From: a virus | Length of the DNA: 64,000 nucleotides | Direction: 5' to 3' (one strand) | Virus record (IMG/VR): IMGVR_UViG_3300006810_000046 | Coordinates: 1-64,000 of that record | Shown here: positions 46,349 through 53,960 of the stretch, in pieces | Layout of the letters: the number at the start of each line of letters is the position of its first letter | Position numbering within the stretch: the first letter of the stretch is position 1 | Made by a program: the position numbers and the translations under genes | The notes under the pieces: model-generated | The model's input: the letters and a program-made list of their open reading frames with translations, nothing else | Databases searched by the model: none | Told to the model about the DNA's origin: nothing

Positions 46349-46401
46349 GTTAAGTTATGTTAAGTTAAGTTATGTTAAGTTAAGTTAAGTTAAGTTAAGT
46401 T
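46349..46401 (+). repeat. TTAAG pentamer tandem repeat
   Basis: About ten tandem copies of the 5-bp unit TTAAG, two of them as TTATG, fill 53 bp of the spacer before the fibre-like gene. Such short repeats change length easily and could alter promoter spacing for the gene 55 bp downstream, or be neutral slippage. Confidence 0.9.
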
Positions 46402-46456
46402 CGTAGTTAAAGTTTAAATAAAAAATATATAGCGTATTTAACAAACGGAGGATAAT

Positions 46457-47956
46457 ATGGCTATTAGAACACAAATTAGATTGCCTCAAATCACAGGGTC
46501 TATAGGAACTGGAAAGGATATTGATGATGCAATTAACAGTGGGGCTGCAATAGCAGCAGGTGATATCTCAGCGGGAAATCTTTCTGATACTTTGTCTTAT
46601 ATGGCAGCTGCAATCAAAAGAATTCATGGTGCAGGATCTTTTACAAACTCAGCAGCAGGTGCCTTTGCGCATACAATAGACGTAACAGGAGCTGTAACAG
46701 CTTCTCTTGGCGCAAAGATCGATGGCGACCTAGCTGTAGGCTCGAATGCATCTTTTTCTGGTAATATTGTAATTCCAAACAACGGAAACATCGGGTCTAC
46801 TGGAGCTACTACTGCTATTTCAATTGATGGAGATGGTGTTGTTACTTTTGGTGACGATATTGTAATTCCAAACGATGGATATATTGGATCTACTGGAGCT
46901 ACTACTGCTATTCAGATTTCTAGTTCCGGAAAAGTTACAATTGCAGGAGATCTTGATATTAATGGTACAACTACAACTATTGATACACAAAATCTAACAA
47001 TTGAAGATTCAATCATCGGTCTAGGTGTTTCAGGATCCGACGGTACCTGGACTGATTTAGGCGACAGAGGTATTGTTTTTGCAAAAGGAGCCACTGGCGC
47101 TAAATTACCAGCGTTTTATTATGACGGAACTGGTGATATCTTTCAATTAGGAAAATCAGCAACTTCTGCGGCATCTGCATCTTTTGCAGCTCCTGCATTT
47201 GGAGTATCAGAAAACGACTATCTTAATCTAAGATTAGCTGGAGTACAGTTTGGATCTGCCAATGACAGAATCGCCTTTACTGGAGCGGGTAGTTTAGATT
47301 TGTCAGGTTCTGGTGATACAAATGTGGTCACTGCTGGAGATCTAACTGTTAGAACAGAAGGTGGTTTTGATATCGTTTTTCAAAATGATTCAAATACTCT
47401 ATTTACCTTAGACAATGCTTTTGCTCATGAGATTGTAGGCTCTTTGACTATTGACGGAGACGGCTCAAATCCAGGCTCTTTGGTTCTTAAAGATAATGAT
47501 GGCAATGCTACAACTACAATAAAATCGGCTGGAGATGTAACAACTTATTCGATGCTCTTACCCGCCGGAGTAGGAACATCAGGACAGGTTCTTAGTATTT
47601 CAAGTGTTGACGGAAGTGAATTAACATTAGGCTTCGCAGAACAAGGTGGGGCAGCTAATTCATCAAAGCTTATAAATGAAGTTACAGCCTCTTTAACATC
47701 GGGTGATAGACTTTCAGATTCAGTTTCTGCTTCTAGCTTTGACCTTAGCGCTGTTTCCGAAGCAAATGCATTTAATGCTATCGACGTTTTTGTTAACGGA
47801 CAATTGTTGCAATCAAGCTCTGTTGCTTTCGGCGCACTTGCAGGATCTTCAGCAGGTGATTATGCAATCAACACAGATGATTTAGCTTCGTCAGATCTTA
47901 AATTTACATTTGATCTTGAGGCAGATGATACAGTAACAATTATTGTTAGAGCATAA
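46457..47956 (+). CDS. Tail-fibre-like virion protein
   Basis: This 499-residue protein is rich in Gly, Ala, Ser, Thr and Asp. It holds the DLDINGTTTTIDTQNLTIED motif (about residues 170-190) seen in many marine phage fibre or head-fibre proteins, followed by IIGLG. A 31-residue unit (IVIPN-G-IGSTGATTAI) occurs twice at about residues 103-152. The C-terminal 90 residues (ITASLTSGDR-like region, VFVNGQLLQSSS) look like a trimeric fibre tip. It has the CGGAGGATAA ribosome binding site and its own perfect terminator, so it is an abundant, separately transcribed structural protein. Confidence 0.8.
   Translation: MAIRTQIRLPQITGSIGTGKDIDDAINSGAAIAAGDISAGNLSDTLSYMAAAIKRIHGAGSFTNSAAGAFAHTIDVTGAVTASLGAKIDGDLAVGSNASFSGNIVIPNNGNIGSTGATTAISIDGDGVVTFGDDIVIPNDGYIGSTGATTAIQISSSGKVTIAGDLDINGTTTTIDTQNLTIEDSIIGLGVSGSDGTWTDLGDRGIVFAKGATGAKLPAFYYDGTGDIFQLGKSATSAASASFAAPAFGVSENDYLNLRLAGVQFGSANDRIAFTGAGSLDLSGSGDTNVVTAGDLTVRTEGGFDIVFQNDSNTLFTLDNAFAHEIVGSLTIDGDGSNPGSLVLKDNDGNATTTIKSAGDVTTYSMLLPAGVGTSGQVLSISSVDGSELTLGFAEQGGAANSSKLINEVTASLTSGDRLSDSVSASSFDLSAVSEANAFNAIDVFVNGQLLQSSSVAFGALAGSSAGDYAINTDDLASSDLKFTFDLEADDTVTIIVRA
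46764..46912 (+). repeat. Direct repeat inside the fibre-like gene (93-bp period)
   Basis: Two near-identical stretches (about 55 bp, starting at 46764 and 46857) code for the repeated IVIPN-G-IGSTGATTAI segment. The 93-bp offset keeps the frame, so copy number could change by recombination without breaking the gene. Confidence 0.85.
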
Positions 47957-47990
47957 TATTATAATACTTTCTATTTTGCTCGTAAGCTTA

Positions 47991-48018
47991 AACCAGACTC
48001 TTTTGAGTCTGGTTTTTT
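47991..48018 (+). terminator. Rho-independent terminator after the fibre-like gene
   Basis: A perfect 10-bp stem (AACCAGACTC with GAGTCTGGTT), a TTTT loop and a T run, 34 bp after the stop codon. Confidence 0.92.
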
Positions 48019-48030
48019 ATTAACAATGTC

Positions 48031-48038
48031 CTATTTAT
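48031..48038 (+). promoter_or_regulatory. Candidate late-promoter element CTATTTAT
   Basis: A one-mismatch version of ATATTTAT, 38 bp before the next gene and just after a terminator. Confidence 0.2.
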
Positions 48039-48068
48039 ATTTAAAATAGAAAATAAAAGGAGTAAAAT

Positions 48069-48368
48069 ATGAGCAATAATCAAAACAGCGAATATGAATC
48101 AATTAAAGAAATAGTTGAAAAATCGTTTGAAGAAAGTATGGCAAAATCACTTCTTCAAACTTCTGCTTTCATAGATCAGGTTTTAATTGAAATATCTTCT
48201 GACGAATATAAAAAAGAAAATATTGTTAAAAGTCTTGTAAATCTTAAATCTTTTATAGACGCATCTACTTTTGAATATAAAGTTAAATCATTAATTTTTC
48301 AAAAAGAAAAAATTAAAAAAAAAGAGAAAGAAGCATCAAAAGAATTAGAGAGTCAAAAAGAAAAATAG
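48069..48368 (+). CDS. Small helical protein of unknown function
   Basis: The 99-residue product is helical throughout, with an acidic N-terminal half and a very Lys/Glu-rich C-terminal helix that may form a coiled coil. No family is recognised. AAAGGAG precedes the ATG. It is the first gene of a group leading to the J-domain protein. Confidence 0.7.
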   Translation: MSNNQNSEYESIKEIVEKSFEESMAKSLLQTSAFIDQVLIEISSDEYKKENIVKSLVNLKSFIDASTFEYKVKSLIFQKEKIKKKEKEASKELESQKEK

Positions 48369-48402
48369 GAGAAAGACCTGTGCCGTTAAAGGAGAAAAGA
48401 AA

Positions 48403-48636
48403 ATGATTAATTTAACATTGATGTTTTTATCTTTTTATATTTTTTTATGCTTTCAATACTACACTGTGTTTCATTTTCAAAATACACTTTTAGAGGTTAT
48501 GTATCAAAATGCAAGTAGCAAAAATAGAAATGAAATTAAAAATATAAAAACAAAAGTTGAAAAAAAAATTAAACTACACATAGTTTTATTTTGGCCTGTT
48601 TTTGAGATTTACTTCTTTATTAAAAGAAAAAAATGA
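48403..48636 (+). CDS. Small protein with two hydrophobic segments
   Basis: The 77-residue product has a hydrophobic N-terminus (about residues 3-24), a polar charged middle (residues 30-58) and a second hydrophobic segment (IVLFWPVFEIYFFI) before a basic tail RKK. This layout fits a small two-segment inner-membrane protein and, broadly, a holin, but the separation from the endolysin gene by almost 10 kb makes that call weak. AAAGGAG precedes the ATG; the stop overlaps the next start (ATGA). Confidence 0.65.
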   Translation: MINLTLMFLSFYIFLCFQYYTVFHFQNTLLEVMYQNASSKNRNEIKNIKTKVEKKIKLHIVLFWPVFEIYFFIKRKK

Positions 48637-49292
48637 GAGAAGAAATATTACATTTAGGATATTTAAACCTTAGACTTTCAAGAGAACAATCAAGAAAAGA
48701 AGAAGGCGATCAAGATATAAAAATAAGAATTCATTCTTTGCATATTAATGGTGAAATATCCCTAGAAGAAGAAAAGCCAACAACACAAACTTATAACAAT
48801 CATGGCATTTTAAACACACCTCCAGCACCAAAGGTAGACGAAGTTCCTAAATGGGCAAAGAAAATTGAAAGAGAAATATTAAAAAGAACTCATCCTGATA
48901 AGCTTTTTGGAATGACAGATGATGAGAAGAAAGAAAGAAAAGAACTTCTTTTAGACGCTCAGAAAAAGATGAATAGCAAGAAGTTTGCTGATATTCTTCC
49001 TATAGCACTTACTTTAGGAATAAACATATCTAAGTTTGAAGAAAATTTTCTAAGTGACATACAAAAAAGAATCTCTGGAATTGAAAAAAAAATAAGATTA
49101 ATTCAAAGTTCAATAGGCTGGAAATGGATTGACCTAAGCGAAAATCAAAAAATTATGGCAATTGATGCAATATTAAAACAATCAGGAATAGAAAAAACGA
49201 AAGATGAGATTAAAAATGTAGTCAACAAAAGAATAAAAAGAAAAACTGGAACAAGACCTCTAACGCGTAAAGAAATAAAAAAACAAAAATAG
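48633..49292 (+). CDS. J-domain (DnaJ-like) protein
   Basis: In this 219-residue protein, residues about 75-130 resemble a J domain: a helix (WAKKIEREILKRT), the diagnostic H-P-D-K at about residue 87, then a helix (ERKELLLDAQKKMNS). The N-terminal 60 residues are beta-like and the C-terminal part is a basic helical region ending in K-K-Q-K. J domains stimulate the ATPase of Hsp70 (DnaK) and bring it to a client, so the phage may recruit host DnaK. No DnaK gene is seen here. Its start overlaps the small membrane protein gene by 4 bp. Confidence 0.65.
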   Translation: MREEILHLGYLNLRLSREQSRKEEGDQDIKIRIHSLHINGEISLEEEKPTTQTYNNHGILNTPPAPKVDEVPKWAKKIEREILKRTHPDKLFGMTDDEKKERKELLLDAQKKMNSKKFADILPIALTLGINISKFEENFLSDIQKRISGIEKKIRLIQSSIGWKWIDLSENQKIMAIDAILKQSGIEKTKDEIKNVVNKRIKRKTGTRPLTRKEIKKQK

Positions 49293-49320
49293 TGTAAATG
49301 TTATATCCTTTTATTAAAAT
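49291..49320 (+). promoter_or_regulatory. GTGTAAAY-class promoter before the DNA glycosylase gene
   Basis: AGTGTAAAT, 15 bases, then TAAAAT (one mismatch), 34 bp before the glycosylase start. Confidence 0.6.
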
Positions 49321-49353
49321 AAAATAAAAACAAATTATAAAAGGAGTTACACC

Positions 49354-50178
49354 ATGCCAGAAGGCCCAGAAGTTAAAATAACAACAGATTTTCTTAAAAA
49401 ATTTATTGGAAAAGAATTTAGCAACTTAGAAATACTATCAGGAAGATATGCTAAAAAAGGTGAGGTCCCTGGATTGTCTGATGTTTTTCTTCCTGCAAAG
49501 ATAGTTGACGTTAATTGCAAAGGAAAGTTTATTTATTTTACAATGCAATATAAAGTGAATGAAACATGTGCGAAAGTATTTCATATGTTTAGTACGCTAG
49601 GGATGACAGGAATGTGGTCACAAGAAAAAACAAAACATTCTCGTTTTTCAATTTTATTTGATGACGAAACATATCTTTATTATAATGACGTCCGAAACTT
49701 TGGAACGCTAAAATTTGTTCATCAAACATCAGAGCTTAACAAGAAACTATCTTCGCTAGGTCCCGATATGCTTTCTGAGACTTTAACAAAAGACGAGTTT
49801 AAATCAAGACTTTTAAAAAGAAAAAAGAAAACAATTGTCGAAGCACTAATGGATCAATCCGTTGTCTCTGGGGTTGGCAATTATTTAAAATCGGAAACTT
49901 TATATGCTGCTGGTATTAAACCATCAAGAACTGTAGAAAGTTTAACAGAAGCTGAATTTGACAATCTAAATAAATCTATACATAATATTATAAGAGTTTC
50001 ATACAACCAGGGTGGCGCTACAATTAAAAACTATAGACAACCCAATGGAAAAAGTGGTGTCTTTAGTAGAAGATTTGCAGTATACAATTGTAAAACTGAT
50101 CCTTATAATAATATAATTGTAAAGGAAAAAACAAAGGATGGGCGCTCAACTTTTTGGGTACCTGAATTACAAAAATAA
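49354..50178 (+). CDS. Fpg/Nei-family DNA glycosylase, zincless-finger type
   Basis: This 274-residue protein starts with MPEGPEV, the Fpg/Nei signature in which Pro2 is the nucleophile and Glu3 the general acid. A helix-two-turn-helix (DQSVVSGVGNYLKSE) lies near residue 168. The C-terminal region reads GRSTFWVPELQ where zinc-type members have GRSTYYCPxCQ, and only one Cys remains, so the zinc finger is replaced by a zincless finger as in some eukaryotic and other relatives. It removes damaged bases such as oxidised purines or pyrimidines and nicks the strand. It has its own GTGTAAAY promoter. Confidence 0.9.
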   Translation: MPEGPEVKITTDFLKKFIGKEFSNLEILSGRYAKKGEVPGLSDVFLPAKIVDVNCKGKFIYFTMQYKVNETCAKVFHMFSTLGMTGMWSQEKTKHSRFSILFDDETYLYYNDVRNFGTLKFVHQTSELNKKLSSLGPDMLSETLTKDEFKSRLLKRKKKTIVEALMDQSVVSGVGNYLKSETLYAAGIKPSRTVESLTEAEFDNLNKSIHNIIRVSYNQGGATIKNYRQPNGKSGVFSRRFAVYNCKTDPYNNIIVKEKTKDGRSTFWVPELQK

Positions 50179-50191
50179 AAAAGGAGAAAAT

Positions 50192-50410
50192 ATGACAAAA
50201 TTAAAACTAACAGATGAAGTCGTCGCACACATTGTTCAATTATTACAAATTGGGCTTCTTGAAGGAACAGATATCTCAGATCATTTTCGAAGAATTGAAT
50301 TGTCGAGTGACGAAGACGGAATGTTGTACTTAACTGAAGAATACGAGAAGACATTTCAAGAGTCATTAGAAAAAATGAAAGAGTTTATTGAAGAACAAAA
50401 AGGTGAGTAG
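50192..50410 (+). CDS. Small acidic protein of unknown function
   Basis: I start it at ATG 50192, which AAGGAG precedes, rather than at an in-frame ATG at 50138 that lies inside the glycosylase gene. The 72-residue product is acidic and mostly helical (LTDEVVAHIVQLLQIGLLEG, then a turn with IELSSDEDG and a second helix). No family is recognised. It is packed between the glycosylase and the dUTPase-like gene. Confidence 0.7.
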   Translation: MTKLKLTDEVVAHIVQLLQIGLLEGTDISDHFRRIELSSDEDGMLYLTEEYEKTFQESLEKMKEFIEEQKGE

Positions 50411-50412
50411 GC

Positions 50413-50787
50413 ATGGATTGTAAACTTGAAGCAATGTTTAAAATGAGAAAAGATTTCATTGACAGACTTGAAAAAGAGATACCTGGAAGTTATCCTAATG
50501 TTCCTGTTGATATTTCCACAAAGTCTGGTCAAAAGCTTTGTAGGGAGCTAGCTCTGAAAGGAGTTGAAGAAATGTTTGAAGCGCTACAACATTTAAAAAA
50601 CTGGAAGGACCATAAGCTAACTGACGTTCCAGATGTCGATGCTGAAGAGTACCTTGAAGAAATTGTTGATGCTTTTAACTACTTCTTTTCTTTAATTATT
50701 GCTTCAGGTTTTAGCCATGATGATCTTTTTTCTGCATACGTTAAAAAAGACAAAAAAATACACGAAAGACTAACAAATAAATACTAG
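50413..50787 (+). CDS. All-alpha dUTPase-like / MazG-type NTP pyrophosphohydrolase
   Basis: This is a 124-residue helical protein. The metal-binding pattern is G-V-E-E-M-F-E-A-L near residue 55 (E-E-x2-E) followed by E-x2-E-E-I-V-D-A-F-N-Y near residues 77-88 (E-x2-D), as in dimeric dUTPases and MazG relatives; the closing F-x2-Y-V-K-K-D-K-K-I-H-E-R is also typical. Such enzymes split dUTP (or other dNTPs) to the monophosphate. A trimeric Dut is also encoded at 61490, so this copy may have another substrate. The next gene encodes a second all-alpha domain. Confidence 0.75.
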   Translation: MDCKLEAMFKMRKDFIDRLEKEIPGSYPNVPVDISTKSGQKLCRELALKGVEEMFEALQHLKNWKDHKLTDVPDVDAEEYLEEIVDAFNYFFSLIIASGFSHDDLFSAYVKKDKKIHERLTNKY

Positions 50788-50794
50788 GTGACAA

Positions 50795-51748
50795 ATGACA
50801 TTCAAAGAAATGATGAACAAGCAATTAGAATACAATAAAAAAATAGTCGGAAGATCCGATCAATTATCGCAGGAACTAAAGGAAAAGATAACACAAGAAA
50901 ACGTATTATGCGCACATGCTGAACTCAGTGCATTAGTTAATGCAACAAACTATAAAAATCATCACCAACACTCAGAGCCTGTTGCCAATAGAAAAACTGT
51001 TCTTTACGAGACTGTTGACGTTATTAGATATATGATGGCAACATTAAACACATGGGGAATTACCCCAAAAGAGTTTGAAAGCGCCTTTGATAAAAAAGAT
51101 ATTTATCTTAATAAGCTTCATGAGTTTCAACAAAAAAAATGGAACAAAGATCAACCTGTAGTTATTGTCGATATTGACGATGTTCTTGCAGAATTTAGAT
51201 CTGGTTTTGCTGAGTGGCTTGGTAAAAACTTTAATATTGATGTTGATTTAAATACAAAAGAATATTACTTTATAAGTGCACTCTCCAAAATAGACATGAA
51301 CTCAGAAGCTGTGTTTAAAATGTTTTTAAATGAAGGCGGCTTTGCAAATCTTAGTGTAAATACTTCTACACTGGAGCTTTTGCATCAGCTAAAACATCGT
51401 GGATATTGGATTCATTTACTTACAGCGCGACCCGAGGAAGAACTACAATGTTTATATGATACTTATTACTGGATTTGGCAGCAAAACATTCCATGTGATG
51501 CAATCTCATTTTCACCTGAAAAATTTAGATGGTGTGCTAAGTCGCAGTACTATGATGAAGGCGCTATCAGACTTGCTATTGATGATGCTCCTAAGCACGC
51601 AGAAGATTATGCCAAGCACGGTATAAAGTGTTTTGTTCCTCAAAAACCGTATAATGAATACCTTGATGATAAAAACATTTTTCTTTTTAAGGACTATTAT
51701 CACATAACCAATCTACTAATGACACAGGGGTTAATAAAAGAACGATGA
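50795..51748 (+). CDS. Fusion of an all-alpha NTP pyrophosphatase-like domain and a HAD phosphatase
   Basis: This is a 317-residue protein. Residues about 1-115 are helical with A-H-A-E-L-S-A-L near residue 41 and Y-E-T-V-D-V-I-R-Y near 74, the E-E/E-D layout of the dUTPase/MazG fold. Residues about 120-310 are a HAD domain: Asp126 and Asp128 in VIVDIDDVLAEF, L-L-T-A-R-P (motif II) near 208 and a late I-D-D-A-P. HAD proteins of this size include 5'(3')-deoxyribonucleotidases. The fusion could take a dNTP to dNMP and then to nucleoside. Only 7 bp separate it from the upstream dUTPase-like gene; substrates are unknown. Confidence 0.8.
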   Translation: MTFKEMMNKQLEYNKKIVGRSDQLSQELKEKITQENVLCAHAELSALVNATNYKNHHQHSEPVANRKTVLYETVDVIRYMMATLNTWGITPKEFESAFDKKDIYLNKLHEFQQKKWNKDQPVVIVDIDDVLAEFRSGFAEWLGKNFNIDVDLNTKEYYFISALSKIDMNSEAVFKMFLNEGGFANLSVNTSTLELLHQLKHRGYWIHLLTARPEEELQCLYDTYYWIWQQNIPCDAISFSPEKFRWCAKSQYYDEGAIRLAIDDAPKHAEDYAKHGIKCFVPQKPYNEYLDDKNIFLFKDYYHITNLLMTQGLIKER

Positions 51749-51975
51749 TAATATTTTTAATAACAACGCTAGCCTTTGGACAAGAAGGTGATAGAAAAAT
51801 AAACTACCAAAAAGAGACAGAAATTGACTTCGATGGTCTAGAGATAACAGGAGAAATGATAAAACCTCAAGGAGCTTTGATCATTGAAAGAAGCGGTATA
51901 AGATTTAACCCACTTATTAGTCTTAGAACTGACTGGAACCAAGAAATGTCGTCTTCAGTTAAAGAGATAAAATAG
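51745..51975 (+). CDS. Small exported protein of unknown function
   Basis: The 76-residue product has a hydrophobic start (MIIFLITTLAFG) that reads as a signal peptide, then a short mature region with the phrase E-I-D-F-D-G-L-E-I-x-G-E-M-I-K-P-Q-G and a later F-N-P-L-I-S-L-R. I have a vague impression of similar small proteins in delta-proteobacterial relatives such as myxobacteria and Bdellovibrio-like predators, which would make it host-derived, but I cannot confirm this. It overlaps the HAD fusion stop (ATGA). Confidence 0.6.
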   Translation: MIIFLITTLAFGQEGDRKINYQKETEIDFDGLEITGEMIKPQGALIIERSGIRFNPLISLRTDWNQEMSSSVKEIK

Positions 51976-51999
51976 TTCTGATAATTATAATTGTACACT

Positions 52000-52007
52000 A
52001 TATTTAT
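52000..52007 (+). promoter_or_regulatory. Candidate late-promoter element ATATTTAT
   Basis: Octamer 31 bp before the preferred start of the leader gene at 52031. Confidence 0.3.
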
Positions 52008-52030
52008 TGTTAAGTCTCAAGGAGGAGAAT

Positions 52031-52870
52031 ATGAAAATAAGTAAAAACAGGCTTAGTAGTCTTGTAAGCCAGGTAATCAAAGAAGAGAGTGATGCCTTTG
52101 CTGTCCAGGGAGAAGCTCCTAATCTTCCGGAAGGGTTTAAAGACTTTAAATTTGATAGTGAAGCTCATTCTTATGTTAACTTTGTTCCTGGTCCTTTTAA
52201 AAAATATGACAAATATTTTTATGATCCTTATAAAAAAGGAAACGAATACATGTTTCAAGTTAAAGTCAATGGAACAGTAAAAAATATTTTACCTGGAAAA
52301 CCTGGCCATGATGTTTTAATGGGGAGAATTAAAAAAGGAAACGAATATCAAATTTCTCAAACCAAATCTGGACTTTCCAAGGCAGCTAAAGATGTCGCTA
52401 ATGCTATTGTTAGTTTTCTTGATTTAACCAACTATGGTGACGGAGAAGGAGAAATAAACGATGAATTAAAGGACTATCTTTTTCAAATAAACACAGAAAA
52501 AGGTATAGAAGCTATTAAAAACTCAAGTGATCCTTACTATAAGCACGCTGTCTTCATGCATCTAAGACAAGCGTGCCAAAAAAATAAAAATGTAAAACTA
52601 GCTGATTGTATTGATGCCGCAGCCAAGTACCTGGACCTCAAAGAGCCTAGCGAAGATGAGCTTTCAAAATCACAAAGTTATCAAAATGCTAAAAAGGCTG
52701 CTGGTGATTCTCCTTTGTTTAAAAATTCCATAGAACCTGTGCGCAGTACTTTTGGTGATCCCAAAGAGTCTGACTCTAAAGAGCCTAAAAATGAATCAAG
52801 CCAAATAAACGAAAAAAGAATAAGAGCAATAATTAGACACGAATTAATTAGAGCACAAAGAAAAAGATAA
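52031..52870 (+). CDS. Leader-bearing protein with leader-like helix at both ends
   Basis: ATG 52031 is chosen because AAGGAGGAG lies just upstream; a TTG at 52007 in frame has none. The 279-residue product begins MKISKNRLSSLVSQVIKEES, a leader-like helix with I-K-E. Its middle has a repeated Y-x-Y-D-P-Y-K-K-G-N-E-Y and K-K-G-N-E-Y segment and a Cys pair. The C-terminus (INEKRIRAIIRHELIRAQRKR) is again an amphipathic Arg-rich helix, a mirror of the N-terminal leaders of neighbours. No family is recognised. A late-type octamer upstream and a perfect terminator downstream make it a single-gene unit. Confidence 0.75.
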   Translation: MKISKNRLSSLVSQVIKEESDAFAVQGEAPNLPEGFKDFKFDSEAHSYVNFVPGPFKKYDKYFYDPYKKGNEYMFQVKVNGTVKNILPGKPGHDVLMGRIKKGNEYQISQTKSGLSKAAKDVANAIVSFLDLTNYGDGEGEINDELKDYLFQINTEKGIEAIKNSSDPYYKHAVFMHLRQACQKNKNVKLADCIDAAAKYLDLKEPSEDELSKSQSYQNAKKAAGDSPLFKNSIEPVRSTFGDPKESDSKEPKNESSQINEKRIRAIIRHELIRAQRKR

Positions 52871-52888
52871 TTTAGTCTAGACCAAAAC

Positions 52889-52916
52889 AAAAGGCCAGCA
52901 ATTGCTGGCCTTTTTT
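52889..52916 (+). terminator. Rho-independent terminator (perfect palindrome)
   Basis: A 10-bp stem, AAAGGCCAGC with GCTGGCCTTT, around an AATT loop, ending in a T run 18 bp after the leader gene. The stem is symmetric, so it may act in both directions. Confidence 0.92.
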
Positions 52917-52946
52917 ATTGTAAAATAAAAAACAAATTATTATAAT
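52917..52946 (+). promoter_or_regulatory. GTGTAAAY-class promoter before the ThyX-like gene
   Basis: TTGTAAAA, 15 bases, then TATAAT, 28 bp before the start of the divergent ThyX gene and immediately after a terminator, as at uvsX. The upstream box lacks the leading G. Confidence 0.5.
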
Positions 52947-52973
52947 AAAATAAAAACAAAAAGGAGAAAATAT

Positions 52974-53960
52974 ATGCCTCAAAATTTAGACTTAAAACCC
53001 ATTACACTTCCAATGCAATTAAAGTTTGGACAAAAACCAAATACAATTTTTTATAATAACCTTGAAGCTTTAAAAGTCGAGCTAGTTGATGCACCTACAA
53101 GATCGCAAGCACTTAATGTTGCCTGGCAGTACGTAAAGGCAACATGGGCAGATCACCACGACGATACAAACCCGAGCACAACTTCTTTAAAAGAGTTATC
53201 AGCAAATCTAGAAGATGTTCTTAACTTTCGTGCCTTACCCACTCCTATGGAGTGTCTAGGTTTTACATTTAAGCTCAGTGGACTTTCTTTTCAAGAAGTA
53301 ACGCATATTATACGACATCGAGCTGGATCCTTTGCTGCACAATGTACGGGCGATCGAGACCTTCGTGATGATAGTGCAGTAATTCCAGAAGCAGTCCAGA
53401 ACTCACCTGAATTTCTTGAAAGGTGGATTAATCTAGTAAATGAATCAAAACAGCTCTACGCTGACATGTGTGACTCTAGGGCAGTCTCTATGATGGATGC
53501 TCGTATGATTCTTCCTAAGGCAATGACATCTTTTTACCTAATGCGATTAAATCTTAAAGATCTGCTAGGTTTTATTAATCAAAGACAAGACATGCAGATT
53601 CAACCTGCTGCTGATAATTTAATTGCTGCATATATGGCACGTGAGCTTGTGAAGGTTCTACCAGAAGCTTCTACCAAGATTAATTTTGAGAAACCAGATA
53701 TGCATTATGTTAATACATTTAGAGTCCCAGATGGAAAAGGCGGTTGGACAAGTCGAGGTACAAACCTTTACTGGCCAGAACCTAAAAACGATAAATTTGA
53801 ATATCACCCACAGGACTCAATTTATCAGGCTAGACGTGAAGATATTAATGGTACAGAGAACCCGGGAACTAAAACAGTTTTTACAAAGCTATGGGAAGAT
53901 GCTGTAAATACTGTAAATGTTGTTAAGCGATCTCATGATGACTTCATGGGAAGAAATTAA
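52974..53960 (+). CDS. Divergent ThyX-like flavoprotein (RHRx7C)
   Basis: This 328-residue protein keeps the ThyX layout: H-I-I-R-H-R near residues 113-118 then R-x-G-S-F-A-A-Q-C-T-G-D-R-D-L, A-R-M-I-L-P-K-A-M-T-S near 181, and L-N-L-K-D-L-L-G-F-I-N-Q-R. In true ThyX the motif is RHRx7S; here Cys replaces Ser, the E-H before the motif is M-E-C, and about 80 C-terminal residues are extra. A canonical ThyX is present at 41816, so this copy probably does something different: another nucleotide, a hydroxymethyl-type product or a structural role. It has its own promoter and terminator. Confidence 0.75.
   Translation: MPQNLDLKPITLPMQLKFGQKPNTIFYNNLEALKVELVDAPTRSQALNVAWQYVKATWADHHDDTNPSTTSLKELSANLEDVLNFRALPTPMECLGFTFKLSGLSFQEVTHIIRHRAGSFAAQCTGDRDLRDDSAVIPEAVQNSPEFLERWINLVNESKQLYADMCDSRAVSMMDARMILPKAMTSFYLMRLNLKDLLGFINQRQDMQIQPAADNLIAAYMARELVKVLPEASTKINFEKPDMHYVNTFRVPDGKGGWTSRGTNLYWPEPKNDKFEYHPQDSIYQARREDINGTENPGTKTVFTKLWEDAVNTVNVVKRSHDDFMGRN

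Noticed and set aside
48403-48636. Holin
   Set aside because: The two hydrophobic segments would allow it, but the gene is almost 10 kb from the endolysin and any small membrane protein would fit as well.
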